Shown here: positions 16,566-25,629 of the stretch, in pieces
Layout: each line of letters begins with the position of its first letter
Numbering within the stretch: position 1 is the first letter of the stretch
Assembly: GCF_001592125.1 (NCBI RefSeq)
Contig: NZ_BCWI01000015.1
Location: forward strand, 1-64,000
Source of the DNA: Microbacterium hominis NBRC 15708
GTDB lineage: Bacteria; Actinomycetota; Actinomycetes; Actinomycetales; Microbacteriaceae
Reading direction: 5' to 3'
DNA length: 64,000 nt
Made by a program: the position numbers and the translations under genes
Notes under the pieces: model-generated
What the model saw: the letters and a program-made list of their open reading frames with translations, nothing else
Database searches by the model: none
Told to the model about the DNA's origin: nothing

Positions 16566-18712
16566 TGGATCATCTCCATCGGATCGAAGTGGTAGTCGGA
16601 TCGGATCGTGGGTTCGTCGATGTCGTCCTCGTCGTCGTCATCGCCCGTTTCGGGGATGTCGACGCGTTTGCGTGGGTCGCGGACCTCGCCGGTGAGCTCC
16701 CTGCCGAGATCTGTGCTGGGGTTCAGTTCGGCCTCGAGCATCCGCTGCACGGTGCGTAGCGACCACACCCCGTCGGCCGCGGGATCCTTTTCGTTGAGCT
16801 GCGCCGCCATGCGGGAACTCATCCGCCGCTCGGACGGGGTCAGTGCGCGTCCCGCGCCCCAGTCCTCGAGCAGCTGCGCGGCGACGTCGTCGACCTGCGA
16901 GGGGCGGCCCTGGCGAATCGCGATCCTCTTCGCGTACTCCAGCGCGTCGAGGCTGAACGGTGTGTCGAGCGCTCCCTTGTGCTCCCACTCGAGGGTGTGC
17001 CAGGTGCCGTCCTCGGGGTCGTGGAAGTAGATCTGCGTCAGGTCGTCGGGGTTGACCACGAAGGGCCATTCCGTGCCCTTGTCGCGGTGGAGCGACCGGG
17101 CACGGTTGCGGTACTTCGCGACCGAGTCGCCGGTGTAGCGCAGCTTGTGGATCTCGACCCCGTAATGGTTGAACTGCCGTTTCACCACCGGCAGCAGCTC
17201 GAGGAGAACGCTCCTGTCGATCGGCATCCGCAGCTGCCCGGCAACGGCGAGCCCCTGGTCGTATCTCTCGGCAGGGCTGAGCTTGACACCGGGGAGGCGA
17301 GGATCCTCGAGAGAGTCGTGGGATCGGAGGTGGTAGACAGTCGCGACCCATTCGCGGATGATCTGCTCCAGCTGCGGGACCGTGTAGACAGCGTCGGCTT
17401 CGACGTCGTCGCCACGGCCGCCGACGTCGGCGCCCTTATAGCCGGGGAGTTCCTGGAGGAACGTGTCGAGGGTGCGGAAGAACCTCTCGACGGGGCTCTT
17501 GTCGGTGGGCTGGTAGACGCGAGCTGGCTGGATGGATATGCCCAGGCGTGCGCAAGCGCTGGTCACGTGCTCCGAGAGGTATGGTGCGCCGTGGTCGACG
17601 ATGATCGTATCGGGCAGGACCCCCGCACGAACGAACCGCGGCACGCGGATACGCGTCGGGTCGACGAGCACGGAACCGGCGACGCCGTGGAAGGGCCAGC
17701 GTGCGCTCGTGCCCCAGTCCGCGGGAGTGTCGAAGGGTTGGCACGCTTCCATGAGCACGCCGGACACGTCGATGGACTTCGTTGAGCCGGGCGTCAGCCG
17801 CATGCCGAGGATGCAGCGGGAGTAGAGGTCGATCGCGACCGTGAGGTCCGCAGCGACCCACTTGCCGGTCACCGGGGCGACGGCGAAGACGTTCAGCGGT
17901 GTCGTGTCGAGGAGGACGTATTGGCCGGGCGCGGTGGCGTGCAGGCGACCATAGGGGGCGGGCGGGCGGTTCGCGTTGGAGCGCTTGCGTTTGGTGCTCC
18001 CGGAGAAGGTCGCGCGGCCACGGGAGAGCTCGTCGAGGACCTTATACGCGGCGCTTCGAGAAGGGGCGGAGACGATACCTGGCCCGTGTGTGCGGTCGGC
18101 TCGGGCGTTGACTCTCGCGATGATGATGCTCTTCGCGACCTTCGACTCCGGCGTCTGCTCATCGATGACCTCGCGTGCCGCCGTGACCCAGCGGTCGTCG
18201 AAGTTGACGAGCAGATTGCCCGGCTGCGCCTTGCGGTGATCGATCAGTCCGATCTCGCCGGCATCCTTGTACCTCGCCACCCACCTCGCGACGGTCCGGC
18301 GGCCCTTACCGAGCTCGAGCGCCTTCGCCGCGATCCGCTCTTCGACGCGGCGCTCCGGATGGTACGCGAGCTTCGGTTCGCCCTCACGCGCGATCTCGGC
18401 CGTCCCCGACCGGTAGCCGGTGAGGACCTCTCGCACATGATCAGCGCGCTCGGCGGACACCGCGCGGGCCGCGTCGCTGGCATCGGCCCAGATGACGCCC
18501 AGTGGACCCGCGTCTTCATTGCGACTGTTTCCGGGGATGTGTGTCGTACCTCCCTCAGTGCGTGGCCGTAGGAGGTCGATCATCCGCAGGCGTCGAACCT
18601 GCCCAGTTCGGGTACGGACGATGACCGCGCCATCGCAGATCTCCGCAACGGTGCAGGTGTCGCCGTCGTAGACGATGTCCACTCCTGGTTTCAGGGTCCA
18701 CGTGCTGCTCAT
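16562..18712 (-). CDS. tniA: TniA/TnsB-type DDE transposase
   Basis: 716 aa. The N-terminal HTH region includes LELGKGRRTVARWVARYKDAG. The RNase-H-like core has the catalytic triad Asp269 (LLDTTPLN), Asp373 (IIVDHGAPY) and Glu409 (KSPVERFF), with the D-35-E spacing of the retroviral integrase superfamily. A Mu-transposase C-terminal domain follows, then an acidic tail (GDDDDEDDIDEP) that probably contacts TniB. TniA binds the element ends and joins 3' ends to target DNA. All three catalytic residues are present, so it may be active. Confidence 0.92.
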   Translation of the reverse strand: MSSTWTLKPGVDIVYDGDTCTVAEICDGAVIVRTRTGQVRRLRMIDLLRPRTEGGTTHIPGNSRNEDAGPLGVIWADASDAARAVSAERADHVREVLTGYRSGTAEIAREGEPKLAYHPERRVEERIAAKALELGKGRRTVARWVARYKDAGEIGLIDHRKAQPGNLLVNFDDRWVTAAREVIDEQTPESKVAKSIIIARVNARADRTHGPGIVSAPSRSAAYKVLDELSRGRATFSGSTKRKRSNANRPPAPYGRLHATAPGQYVLLDTTPLNVFAVAPVTGKWVAADLTVAIDLYSRCILGMRLTPGSTKSIDVSGVLMEACQPFDTPADWGTSARWPFHGVAGSVLVDPTRIRVPRFVRAGVLPDTIIVDHGAPYLSEHVTSACARLGISIQPARVYQPTDKSPVERFFRTLDTFLQELPGYKGADVGGRGDDVEADAVYTVPQLEQIIREWVATVYHLRSHDSLEDPRLPGVKLSPAERYDQGLAVAGQLRMPIDRSVLLELLPVVKRQFNHYGVEIHKLRYTGDSVAKYRNRARSLHRDKGTEWPFVVNPDDLTQIYFHDPEDGTWHTLEWEHKGALDTPFSLDALEYAKRIAIRQGRPSQVDDVAAQLLEDWGAGRALTPSERRMSSRMAAQLNEKDPAADGVWSLRTVQRMLEAELNPSTDLGRELTGEVRDPRKRVDIPETGDDDDEDDIDEPTIRSDYHFDPMEMIQ

Positions 18713-18746
18713 CGCTATCTCCTTCAGGTGTTGAGGTGGTGTTGTC

Positions 18747-19556
18747 TCAGGCCCGCGTCACGATGCTCGTGGCGCTCAGAAGTCGGGTCAGGTCGGTGCT
18801 CAGCCGTCGCGTCCACAGCAGGTGCAGGACGAGCGCGCGTGCTGCGAGAAGCCCTCCGGTGACGGGCGCGATCGCGCGCACTGCCTCGCCGAACGCCATG
18901 GGCGATCTCAGCTCTCGGAGCGCGGCGGTGACGTCGCCGTCGGCGAACTGGAAGGACCGGCGGTAGCCGGCAAGGAACTGGACGTTGCGCAGCAGCACCT
19001 CATCGGGGTCGGATTGGACGCGGTACTCCCACCCGTGGGGTTCGATCACGCGCCGCGACCAGCTCAGCGAGTCACGCACCTTCGGGATGGTGAGCTTCGC
19101 GGCGGGCTTCACATCCACCACGCAGGCGGTGTGGTCCGCGTGGACGATCAGATAGTCGGGGATGTGGCGACGGCGTGTGCCCCTGTCCTCCCCCTCGAGG
19201 AGGAACGGCTGAGAGAGAATCCTGTCGACGCGAGGGTCGAAGTCTGCCAGCAGCAGGTTCGCGTACTCGAGCCGCGACTCGTATCCGATATGCGCTTGCA
19301 TGGTCGCCGACCAGTAGCTGCCCGAGAAGTGCCGCTGCCCGCGGTACCAGCGGAAATCACGCCACGGGACGGCGGCGTCGAACATGCTCAATCGAGCTGA
19401 CTGCAGCGGAACAACGTCCACCTCGCCACCCGCTTTGCGAACCATCAGCTCGACATCCGCCGGGAACGCTCCGCCCCGCGTCTCGAGTTGTTCGCGCGCC
19501 GTCATGAAGCCAGCGTGAGGGTCGAATCGGTCAGGGGGAATGCACGCTTCCGCCAT
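18747..19556 (-). CDS. tnsA: TnsA-like heteromeric transposase endonuclease subunit
   Basis: 269 aa; first gene of the operon, 34 bp before tniA. The nuclease core reads GYESRLEYANLLLADFDP (Glu97), then HIPDYLIVH (Asp134) and CVVDVKP (Asp148, Lys150). This matches the E-D-(Q/D)xK restriction-like fold of TnsA. TnsA cuts the 5' strands so that, with TniA, the element moves by cut-and-paste instead of forming cointegrates. Its presence places the element with Tn7 rather than Tn5053/Tn402. The ATG at 19556 lies at the edge of an A+T-rich region likely to hold the promoter and transposon end. Confidence 0.85.
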   Translation of the reverse strand: MAEACIPPDRFDPHAGFMTAREQLETRGGAFPADVELMVRKAGGEVDVVPLQSARLSMFDAAVPWRDFRWYRGQRHFSGSYWSATMQAHIGYESRLEYANLLLADFDPRVDRILSQPFLLEGEDRGTRRRHIPDYLIVHADHTACVVDVKPAAKLTIPKVRDSLSWSRRVIEPHGWEYRVQSDPDEVLLRNVQFLAGYRRSFQFADGDVTAALRELRSPMAFGEAVRAIAPVTGGLLAARALVLHLLWTRRLSTDLTRLLSATSIVTRA

Positions 19557-19725
19557 AGATTCGCAAAATACGATTCAGGTTCGCGCTCTTGCTTTCGCAA
19601 GCTAATTCGGTATATGCGAGTCACGAATACCAGTGAATGTGACATTCACTGTAGTGGACGTCAGATAGATAACAAGTCACCGTCAGGGATACAAATATAG
19701 GGACCACGAAATCAACGCCCACAGG
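19557..19725. other. A+T-rich region, probable promoter and right end of the Tn7-like element
   Basis: This stretch is clearly lower in G+C than its surroundings and has no gene. It contains the tnsA upstream region and a 21-bp palindrome. On the minus strand TGTGGGCGTTGATTTCG begins at 19724 with the TGT common to Tn7-like ends. Two loosely similar segments (GATTTCGTGGTC and GTATTCGTGACT) could be TniA sites. No matching left end or target duplication was found, so the terminus is tentative. Confidence 0.35.
19631..19651. promoter_or_regulatory. perfect 21-bp palindrome upstream of tnsA
   Basis: CAGTGAATGT is followed by one G and then its exact reverse complement. It is centred 85 bp upstream of the tnsA start and 135 bp upstream of the divergent winged-helix gene. 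This is the size and symmetry of a dimeric repressor site and it is the best operator candidate for the transposition operon. Confidence 0.55.
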
Positions 19726-19775
19726 CCGGCCTGAAGCCCAGGTCGGCTGCGTGTGCGACACTCAAGGACATGACC

Positions 19776-20087
19776 ATGTTGGAGCCCATCGCGCCGGAGG
19801 AATCCCGGCTCGTCTTCGGCAACAGCTACATGTACAGCGTCATGGTCGAGATCGCCGGGCTGCGCGGCGAGAAGTTCTCATCGAAGACGATCACCGACGC
19901 GACGGGACTCTCGCCTGGCATCGTGCACCCACTGATCCAGAAGCTCCGCCGCGCGAACTTCATCGAGTTCGTCGAGCGCGTGCCTGGAGAGCGGACCATC
20001 CTGTACCGGGTCCGCGAGAATCCCTGGTGGAACGCGGCGAGCCAGTACGTCGAAGAGGATCGCGCTACCGAGCGCTCCGCATCGTAG
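19776..20087 (+). CDS. winged-helix DNA-binding protein
   Basis: 103 aa from ATG 19776 (AAGGA 7 bp upstream; an ATG two codons earlier sits too close to it). The fold reads SYMYSVMVEIAGLRGEKFSSKTITDATGLSPGIVHPLIQKLRRANFIEFV followed by a wing (ILYRVREN), similar to MarR or PadR-like minimal winged helices. No sensor domain is present. It is divergent from tnsA and ends one base from the convergent NTPase stop. It could control the transposition operon through the 21-bp palindrome, or act with the NTPase. Confidence 0.65.
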   Translation: MLEPIAPEESRLVFGNSYMYSVMVEIAGLRGEKFSSKTITDATGLSPGIVHPLIQKLRRANFIEFVERVPGERTILYRVRENPWWNAASQYVEEDRATERSAS

Positions 20088-20088
20088 G

Positions 20089-23000
20089 TTAATCACCGTT
20101 GGGTCTCGGGCGGTGTCGGTATACACGCATGACGCCGTCGACCTCATTGAAGGATGAGACGGCGGTGTCCGAGTCCTTGAGCAACTCCAGGAACGGTGTC
20201 GGATCTGGGACGAGCGGAAGATCGACATAAGTGTTTGCGGGCTGAAGAACCTCGGCGTACGCACCGCCGAGTTGGGCCACGTATTGCGGTACGAGACCGG
20301 GCACAGTCGCCACGGATGCGCTGAGCGCAGCGACCTTCGCGCTGGTCGAAGCCCCCGACATCTGCATCATCTGAAACGTTTCGGCGGGAAGGGGCTCGCG
20401 GGTTGCCTCCGCCCAGGCACCGATCGCCTCAAACACGTCGGTTGATCCCCAAGCGGCGTTTCGAGGAATCGCATCAGCAAGCAGAGTCTTGACCGAGCGT
20501 GAGACATCGGGATTGCGAAGGAGCGACGCCACCGATGCCGCCGACGCGTTCGACGAGACGATCCAGTCTGGCGCCGTCTGAGACTCCACGACAAATGCTT
20601 CCTGTGCATGCGCGGTGGCGAGAGCTTGGAAGGTGCTAGCGCTGTCGTCGAGCAATCCTGCGTTCATGAGTGCCGTGACAAGATCCGGCTCATCCCCCAT
20701 CGATCGGGATGCAGGGACCGTCTCTACGAGCTGTCCGGCGAGCGTGACACGAGCGGCGACATCGAGCTCATCCTCAGCGACGAGGCTCGCGGCGAGAGTG
20801 ATGCGCGCAGTCACGTCGGTCTCTGGCGGGACGGCGAGAGTGGGCGAAGCAGCGAGGTACCCGATCAGAGGAGCGTCCAGGGAGCGTACGGCGATGTAGT
20901 TCGTGACGTTCGCGAAGGTGAGTGGGAATCGGTGTGATTCAGCAAGAACGGGAAGCAGCGTCGCCGGTACTGCATTGATGTCTCGGATGAGCATCTCCGC
21001 GGGCATTCGCCGCGCGATCTCGGTTGCCGCGCCGGCCCTTGAAAGCTCCGCGGCCTCCATCACATCCACTGCCATGTCAACGTCGGTGATACTCGGGCGG
21101 TGGGATGCGTCGATGCTTGACAGGTACGCCTCGAAGTGCCCGAGAACGTGGTCGAACGTTGAATCGTCGAGTTGCATGATCGCATCGAGCGCGATGTCGC
21201 CCCCGCCGACTGCCACCTCGAGGTTCGGTGCATTGACCTCGTAACGGCGCGCGACCACGACCGACCGCTGCGCGGCCGGTGAGAGCGCTCGGATATCTGC
21301 GAGACTTATGCCGAGTTGGGTAAGCGCCGCAGTCGCTCGCTGGGGCGTAACGTCAGCACTCAGTTCCGTGAGGCGCCCTGGGTTCTCAGCGAGAAGTCGC
21401 TTGACGTCGTCGGGTACCGCGTACTCCAACTTTGGATTCAAGGACTCGAAGGCGGCGACGACGAGATCGAGCTGACCCGCCGCGACGGCGGGTCCTTCAG
21501 TATCGATGAACTCGAAGACCCCGTCCCACTGCGCTGCGACGCGACCGATGAGCGTCGCTGGGAGCCGTCCACGCTGCAAATAGCTGCGGATGAAGCCGAC
21601 GGCGGCGGGGTCAGCAACGGCGAGAGCGGCGATGTTCTTGACCAATCGGCCGTCTTCCCGCGCTAGCAGCTGGTCGTAGATCGCGATGTTGAACAGCCCG
21701 ATCGATTCGAACGCGCGCGGGCCGCCGAGTTCGAGCACCGCGTCGACGTCCTTCTCGTCGAGTGGGTAGTCATGATCCGGGGTATCTGCTTGCAGGTGTT
21801 GGATCACGTAGGTCATCGCGGCTGCAGAGGCAATCACCCCGTAGAACTCGGACGCGTATAGCGCGAAGTTCCTGTCGATTAGTCCCTCGGCCAGGAGGTC
21901 ATGCAGCAGAGGGTCAACGGCGCCGCGGATGAGCTCGGAGGAAGGGTCATCCGTTTGACGCGCCAGCAGTTGTTGGAAGTCGGCGGTGCGGTACCACTGC
22001 AGCTCGGCTCGCGCATCTTCCGACGCCGCCGCCGTATCGGCTACGACCTGGTCACTCCAACGCGCCGGGACAGCCACGCCCAGATCCGCGGCGAGATTGT
22101 CAGCAGTGAGCTCGAAGAGGACCTCTCCATTCACGACGACTTGCAAGGCGTGGCCCGAATCGATTGCCGCGGCCCAGAATCCCGCAGTGCTCAGCGTGGC
22201 GGGTGCCCAATCGGCTCCACCGATTCGATAGGTCGCGGTGTGCCCACGCCTGTTGACCCGTGGAAGCCAGCGTTCAACCAGATCCTGGAGCGCGGAGCCG
22301 AGTTGCTCCGCGCGCACATCGGTCGCTGCTGTGTGCGCACTCTGCTCACGCAGCGTGGCGAGCGTCGCCGACGCAGCATCCATCCCGCTCGCGATGACCT
22401 CTCGCGAGCGTCGGTACAACACGTCCAGTTCACTTGATCCGACCCGGATCAGCTCGAACTGCTTCATGTGGGTGTTCTTGTAGGCAACGAGCGCGAAGAG
22501 CCCGCTTGAGGTGAGCCCGCCGAGCTTTCCGCCCGCCAGCACACGAGCGTGGAAGACCCGGAACTCGTTCAGGATGTTGCGCAGAAGCCGCATGTCCGTC
22601 ACGTGCTTCGCCACCACGCGGACCGCCTCGAAGGAGATCGTCGAGTCAACCTCGGCGGCCAGATCGAACAGGAGGTCGGCCGACGAGCGGTGGGTGATGA
22701 ACGGCACGATCGGGACTACGAGCTCGAAGAACTTGGTTCGCTGCGTCGCTGCATCCGACAGTCCCCGGTCGGCCTGCCACACGCCCGGTGCTGCGTCCGG
22801 GCCATCCGGCGGGTCGCGTGGCACCTCTATGTCTTCGAAGATGCTGTCCCGGACAGCGTAAACGAAGTGGACCGGGCGCTTTCGAAGTTGTCGCGACGTG
22901 TTGAGCACGGTGTTCAGCTCACGCAGAGAGGCGTAGATCGTCGGGTCCTCGAACCGGTCCAGGTCCTCGATGATCACGATGTCCCGACGAGTCTTTTCAA

Positions 23001-23673
23001 AGAAGTAGACGATCTCGTCGAGATACTCATCGAAGTAGCTGCCACCGTCGGACTCCGCGGTCAGACTCACCGACGTCGCTGAGGTTCCCAGTTTGTCAAT
23101 TCGGATCCGGTTGTGCAGGAGCGCCATGATCACGTACGCGATCACGCCGGCGATCAACGCTGCAGAAAGCAGTAATGGGACTCGCATGCCCTCGTTAGCG
23201 GGGGCGAGTTGGAACGGTGCTCCCCAACCCGTCATCCACAAGGTGAGCACGACGAGGACAGCGACCAGCGCGGATGCAAGCAGCGTCCGCCCCACTGGCA
23301 GCCTGCTGATCCTCTTGAACCTCGATCCCGGGACGCGGCTGGGGCGCTCACGATAGAGCAGCTGCTTGACGATCTCCTTCTGGATGTAGTTGTTGAGGTT
23401 GTCACCGCTCTCAACTCCGACGTCGCTGAGCGACGAGAGTGATATCTCAACCACGCGCTTGCCGAGCTGGTCCCGCACGCCCGCGAGCACGCTACTCTTC
23501 CCACTGCCGTAGCCGCCGGTCAATGCGATATTCCACACCCGCGCGCGTCGTCCGTCGTCGGTGAGCAGGTCGACGAGCTCGTCGCGATAAGTGCCGTGCT
23601 GGTCGCTCACGAACCGTGGAACGAGCGACTCGAGCTGCAGTGGACTGGTCACCGTCTCGCTGACATCAGTCAC
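20089..23673 (-). CDS. YobI-like membrane P-loop NTPase, putative conflict/defence protein
   Basis: 1194 aa from GTG 23673 (AGGGGG upstream). The N-terminus has the pattern LVPRFVSDQHGTYRDELVDLL, then Walker A GGYGSGKSS (53-61) and VEISLSSL. Walker B is DIVIIEDLDR (231-240) followed by RELNTVLN. Two membrane segments lie at about 131-151 and 165-186, inside the NTPase module. This is the layout of YobI-like NTPases related to the KAP group. The remaining 800 residues look like helical repeats with no enzyme motif. Such membrane NTPases are suspected antiphage or conflict proteins. It ends one base from a winged-helix gene and starts 93 bp after dnaB. Confidence 0.75.
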   Translation of the reverse strand: MTDVSETVTSPLQLESLVPRFVSDQHGTYRDELVDLLTDDGRRARVWNIALTGGYGSGKSSVLAGVRDQLGKRVVEISLSSLSDVGVESGDNLNNYIQKEIVKQLLYRERPSRVPGSRFKRISRLPVGRTLLASALVAVLVVLTLWMTGWGAPFQLAPANEGMRVPLLLSAALIAGVIAYVIMALLHNRIRIDKLGTSATSVSLTAESDGGSYFDEYLDEIVYFFEKTRRDIVIIEDLDRFEDPTIYASLRELNTVLNTSRQLRKRPVHFVYAVRDSIFEDIEVPRDPPDGPDAAPGVWQADRGLSDAATQRTKFFELVVPIVPFITHRSSADLLFDLAAEVDSTISFEAVRVVAKHVTDMRLLRNILNEFRVFHARVLAGGKLGGLTSSGLFALVAYKNTHMKQFELIRVGSSELDVLYRRSREVIASGMDAASATLATLREQSAHTAATDVRAEQLGSALQDLVERWLPRVNRRGHTATYRIGGADWAPATLSTAGFWAAAIDSGHALQVVVNGEVLFELTADNLAADLGVAVPARWSDQVVADTAAASEDARAELQWYRTADFQQLLARQTDDPSSELIRGAVDPLLHDLLAEGLIDRNFALYASEFYGVIASAAAMTYVIQHLQADTPDHDYPLDEKDVDAVLELGGPRAFESIGLFNIAIYDQLLAREDGRLVKNIAALAVADPAAVGFIRSYLQRGRLPATLIGRVAAQWDGVFEFIDTEGPAVAAGQLDLVVAAFESLNPKLEYAVPDDVKRLLAENPGRLTELSADVTPQRATAALTQLGISLADIRALSPAAQRSVVVARRYEVNAPNLEVAVGGGDIALDAIMQLDDSTFDHVLGHFEAYLSSIDASHRPSITDVDMAVDVMEAAELSRAGAATEIARRMPAEMLIRDINAVPATLLPVLAESHRFPLTFANVTNYIAVRSLDAPLIGYLAASPTLAVPPETDVTARITLAASLVAEDELDVAARVTLAGQLVETVPASRSMGDEPDLVTALMNAGLLDDSASTFQALATAHAQEAFVVESQTAPDWIVSSNASAASVASLLRNPDVSRSVKTLLADAIPRNAAWGSTDVFEAIGAWAEATREPLPAETFQMMQMSGASTSAKVAALSASVATVPGLVPQYVAQLGGAYAEVLQPANTYVDLPLVPDPTPFLELLKDSDTAVSSFNEVDGVMRVYRHRPRPNGD

Positions 23674-23701
23674 ACCGAACCCCCTAATCGTCTACAGCAA
23701 A

Positions 23702-23726
23702 TGGCAGGGATGCCAAGTGCCTGCCA
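23702..23726. terminator. hairpin between dnaB and the NTPase gene
   Basis: TGGCAGG and CCTGCCA are separated by 11 nt, 40 bp downstream of the dnaB stop. There is no T-run on the minus strand, so it may be a weak dnaB terminator or an operator of the NTPase gene. Confidence 0.35.
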
Positions 23727-23766
23727 ACTACCCGTGGAATATGTCATTTCGGCGTGGAACCTACAT

Positions 23767-25149
23767 CTACCCGAAGTCCCCCGGGGCCATGTCCGTGAAG
23801 CGCGAGAAGTGGCCCTGGAAGGCGACGGTGATCGTGTCGGTGGGGCCGTTACGGTGCTTGGCGACGATCAGGTCGGCCTCGCCGGCGCGGGGGCTGTCCT
23901 TCTCGTAGGCGGCCTCGCGGTGCAGCAGCACGACCATGTCGGCATCCTGCTCGATCGAGCCCGACTCACGCAGGTCGCTCAGGGCGGGCTTCTTGTCGGC
24001 GCGCTGCTCGGGACCACGGTTCAGCTGCGACAGCGCGATCACCGGCACCTGAAGCTCCTTGGCGAGGAGCTTCAGCGCACGCGAGAACTCCGAGACCTCC
24101 TGCTGACGGCTCTCGACGCGCTTGCCCGACGTCATCAGCTGTAGGTAGTCGATGACCACCATCTTCAGACCCACGCGCTGCTTGAGCTTGCGGCACTTCG
24201 CGCGGATCTCGACCAGCGTCATGTTGGGGCTGTCGTCGATGTACAGCGGCGCGTCGTTGATGCGACCGCGGGTGGCTGCGATCGTCGTCCAGTCGCGGGA
24301 GTCGAGCGTGCCCTTGCGCATGCTCTGCAGCGGAATCGCACCCTCGGCGCTCATCAGACGCATGGCGATCTCACTGCGACCCATTTCGAGCGAGAAGACG
24401 ATCGTCGGCTGCTGCGCCTTGATCGCCGCCGCGCGGGCGAAGTCCAGCGCCAGCGTCGACTTACCCATGGCCGGACGCGCCGCGATGATGATCATCTGAC
24501 CCGGATGCAGACCGTTGGTCAGCTGGTCCAGCCCGGCGAATCCGGTGGGGATGCCGGTCATCTGACCGTCGCGCCCGCGCGCGGCCTCGATCTCCTCGAC
24601 GGCCGCGTTGACGGCGACCTCGAGCGGGACGTAGTCCTCGGCCTGCTCGGCACCGGTGACCGAGTAGATCTCCGCCTGCGCGTTGTTGACCAGGTCGAGC
24701 GCATCGCCCTGGCCGTTGTAGCCCATCTGCACGATGCGCGTGCCGGCCTCGACGAGCCGTCGCAGCAGCGCGCGCTCGCGCACGATCGACGCGTAGTACG
24801 CGGCGTTGGCCGCGGTCGGCACGATCGAGGTCAGCGAGTGCAGGTAGTCTGCGCCGCCGGAGCGCTGCAGGTCACCCGTCTTGATGAGTTCGTCGGTGAC
24901 GGCGACCACATCGGTGGGCTCGCCGTGCGAGTAGAGCGAGAGGATCGCCTCGAAGATCAGCTCGTGCTTCGGCACGTAGAAGTCGGTGCCGCGCAGCGCC
25001 TCGATCACGTCGGCGACGGCGTCGCTCGACAGCAGCATCCCGCCGAGGGTGCTCTGCTCGGCGAGGAGGTCGTGCGGCGGCGTACGCTCGGGTCCGCGGC
25101 TCTCGAGGGGTCCACCGAAACGATCCTCGGAGATGTCCGCGATCGACAT
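23767..25149 (-). CDS. dnaB: replicative DNA helicase DnaB
   Basis: 460 aa from ATG 25149 (AAGGGG upstream). The N-terminal primase-interacting domain (LLAEQSTLGGMLLSSDAVADV) is followed by the RecA-like core with Walker A ARPAMGKST, MVVIDYLQLM and DLRESGSIEQDADMV. It is the hexameric helicase of the replication fork. No intein interrupts it. In related genomes dnaB lies near rplI; here two surface-protein genes on the other strand separate them. The accessory island begins directly behind its 3' end. Confidence 0.97.
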   Translation of the reverse strand: MSIADISEDRFGGPLESRGPERTPPHDLLAEQSTLGGMLLSSDAVADVIEALRGTDFYVPKHELIFEAILSLYSHGEPTDVVAVTDELIKTGDLQRSGGADYLHSLTSIVPTAANAAYYASIVRERALLRRLVEAGTRIVQMGYNGQGDALDLVNNAQAEIYSVTGAEQAEDYVPLEVAVNAAVEEIEAARGRDGQMTGIPTGFAGLDQLTNGLHPGQMIIIAARPAMGKSTLALDFARAAAIKAQQPTIVFSLEMGRSEIAMRLMSAEGAIPLQSMRKGTLDSRDWTTIAATRGRINDAPLYIDDSPNMTLVEIRAKCRKLKQRVGLKMVVIDYLQLMTSGKRVESRQQEVSEFSRALKLLAKELQVPVIALSQLNRGPEQRADKKPALSDLRESGSIEQDADMVVLLHREAAYEKDSPRAGEADLIVAKHRNGPTDTITVAFQGHFSRFTDMAPGDFG

Positions 25150-25236
25150 GCAGTCCCCTTCACACGCTCGATGACCGGTCCCGCCGCGAGACCACACGCC
25201 ACGTTAGGGACGGGGTCCGACAGTCGCAAACAGGCC

Positions 25237-25378
25237 TGTGGATAACTCTGTGGATGATCTGCGTGAAACGCCGGACACCCTGTGCACAGTGCCTGTGGAA
25301 ACACGCCGTGGCATCCAAAGATTCTTCGCGGAAAATGCAACCTGACCTGGTATTCACTGATTCACACCCTGTGGATTC
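25237..25378. promoter_or_regulatory. cluster of DnaA-box-like sites upstream of dnaB
   Basis: TGTGGATAA at 25237-25245 is the exact reverse complement of the consensus DnaA box TTATCCACA. Related nonamers follow at 25249 (TGTGGATGA), 25294 (TGTGGAAAC) and 25370 (TGTGGATTC). The 480-bp gap 25150-25629 has no gene. The cluster could couple dnaB expression to DnaA or titrate DnaA; it is not oriC, which should lie past rsmG. Confidence 0.5.
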
Positions 25379-25629
25379 ACAATGTGGTTGAAGTGCCGGT
25401 TGAAGGTTCGGCCTGTGCGTGAGGGTTGGGGACAACCATGGGGATGAATGCGTCGTTGTCAAGTCGAGGGGTCGGCTCGCGCGCGTCGGTCGGGCGTGTC
25501 CCGCGCGAAGACGCCGCGCGTCCGAGGGGTCTAGACACAAGTGATATATCGGCGTATCTTCACGTATCCAGGCACTCCATGGGCGTCGGCTCGCGCCGGC
25601 ATCCCGACACATCGTCGTGGGAGGTGAAC

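Noticed and set aside
25237..25378. oriC
   Set aside because: Only one exact DnaA box in a short region and no dnaA or dnaN nearby; the parAB-rsmG order places oriC beyond the right edge.
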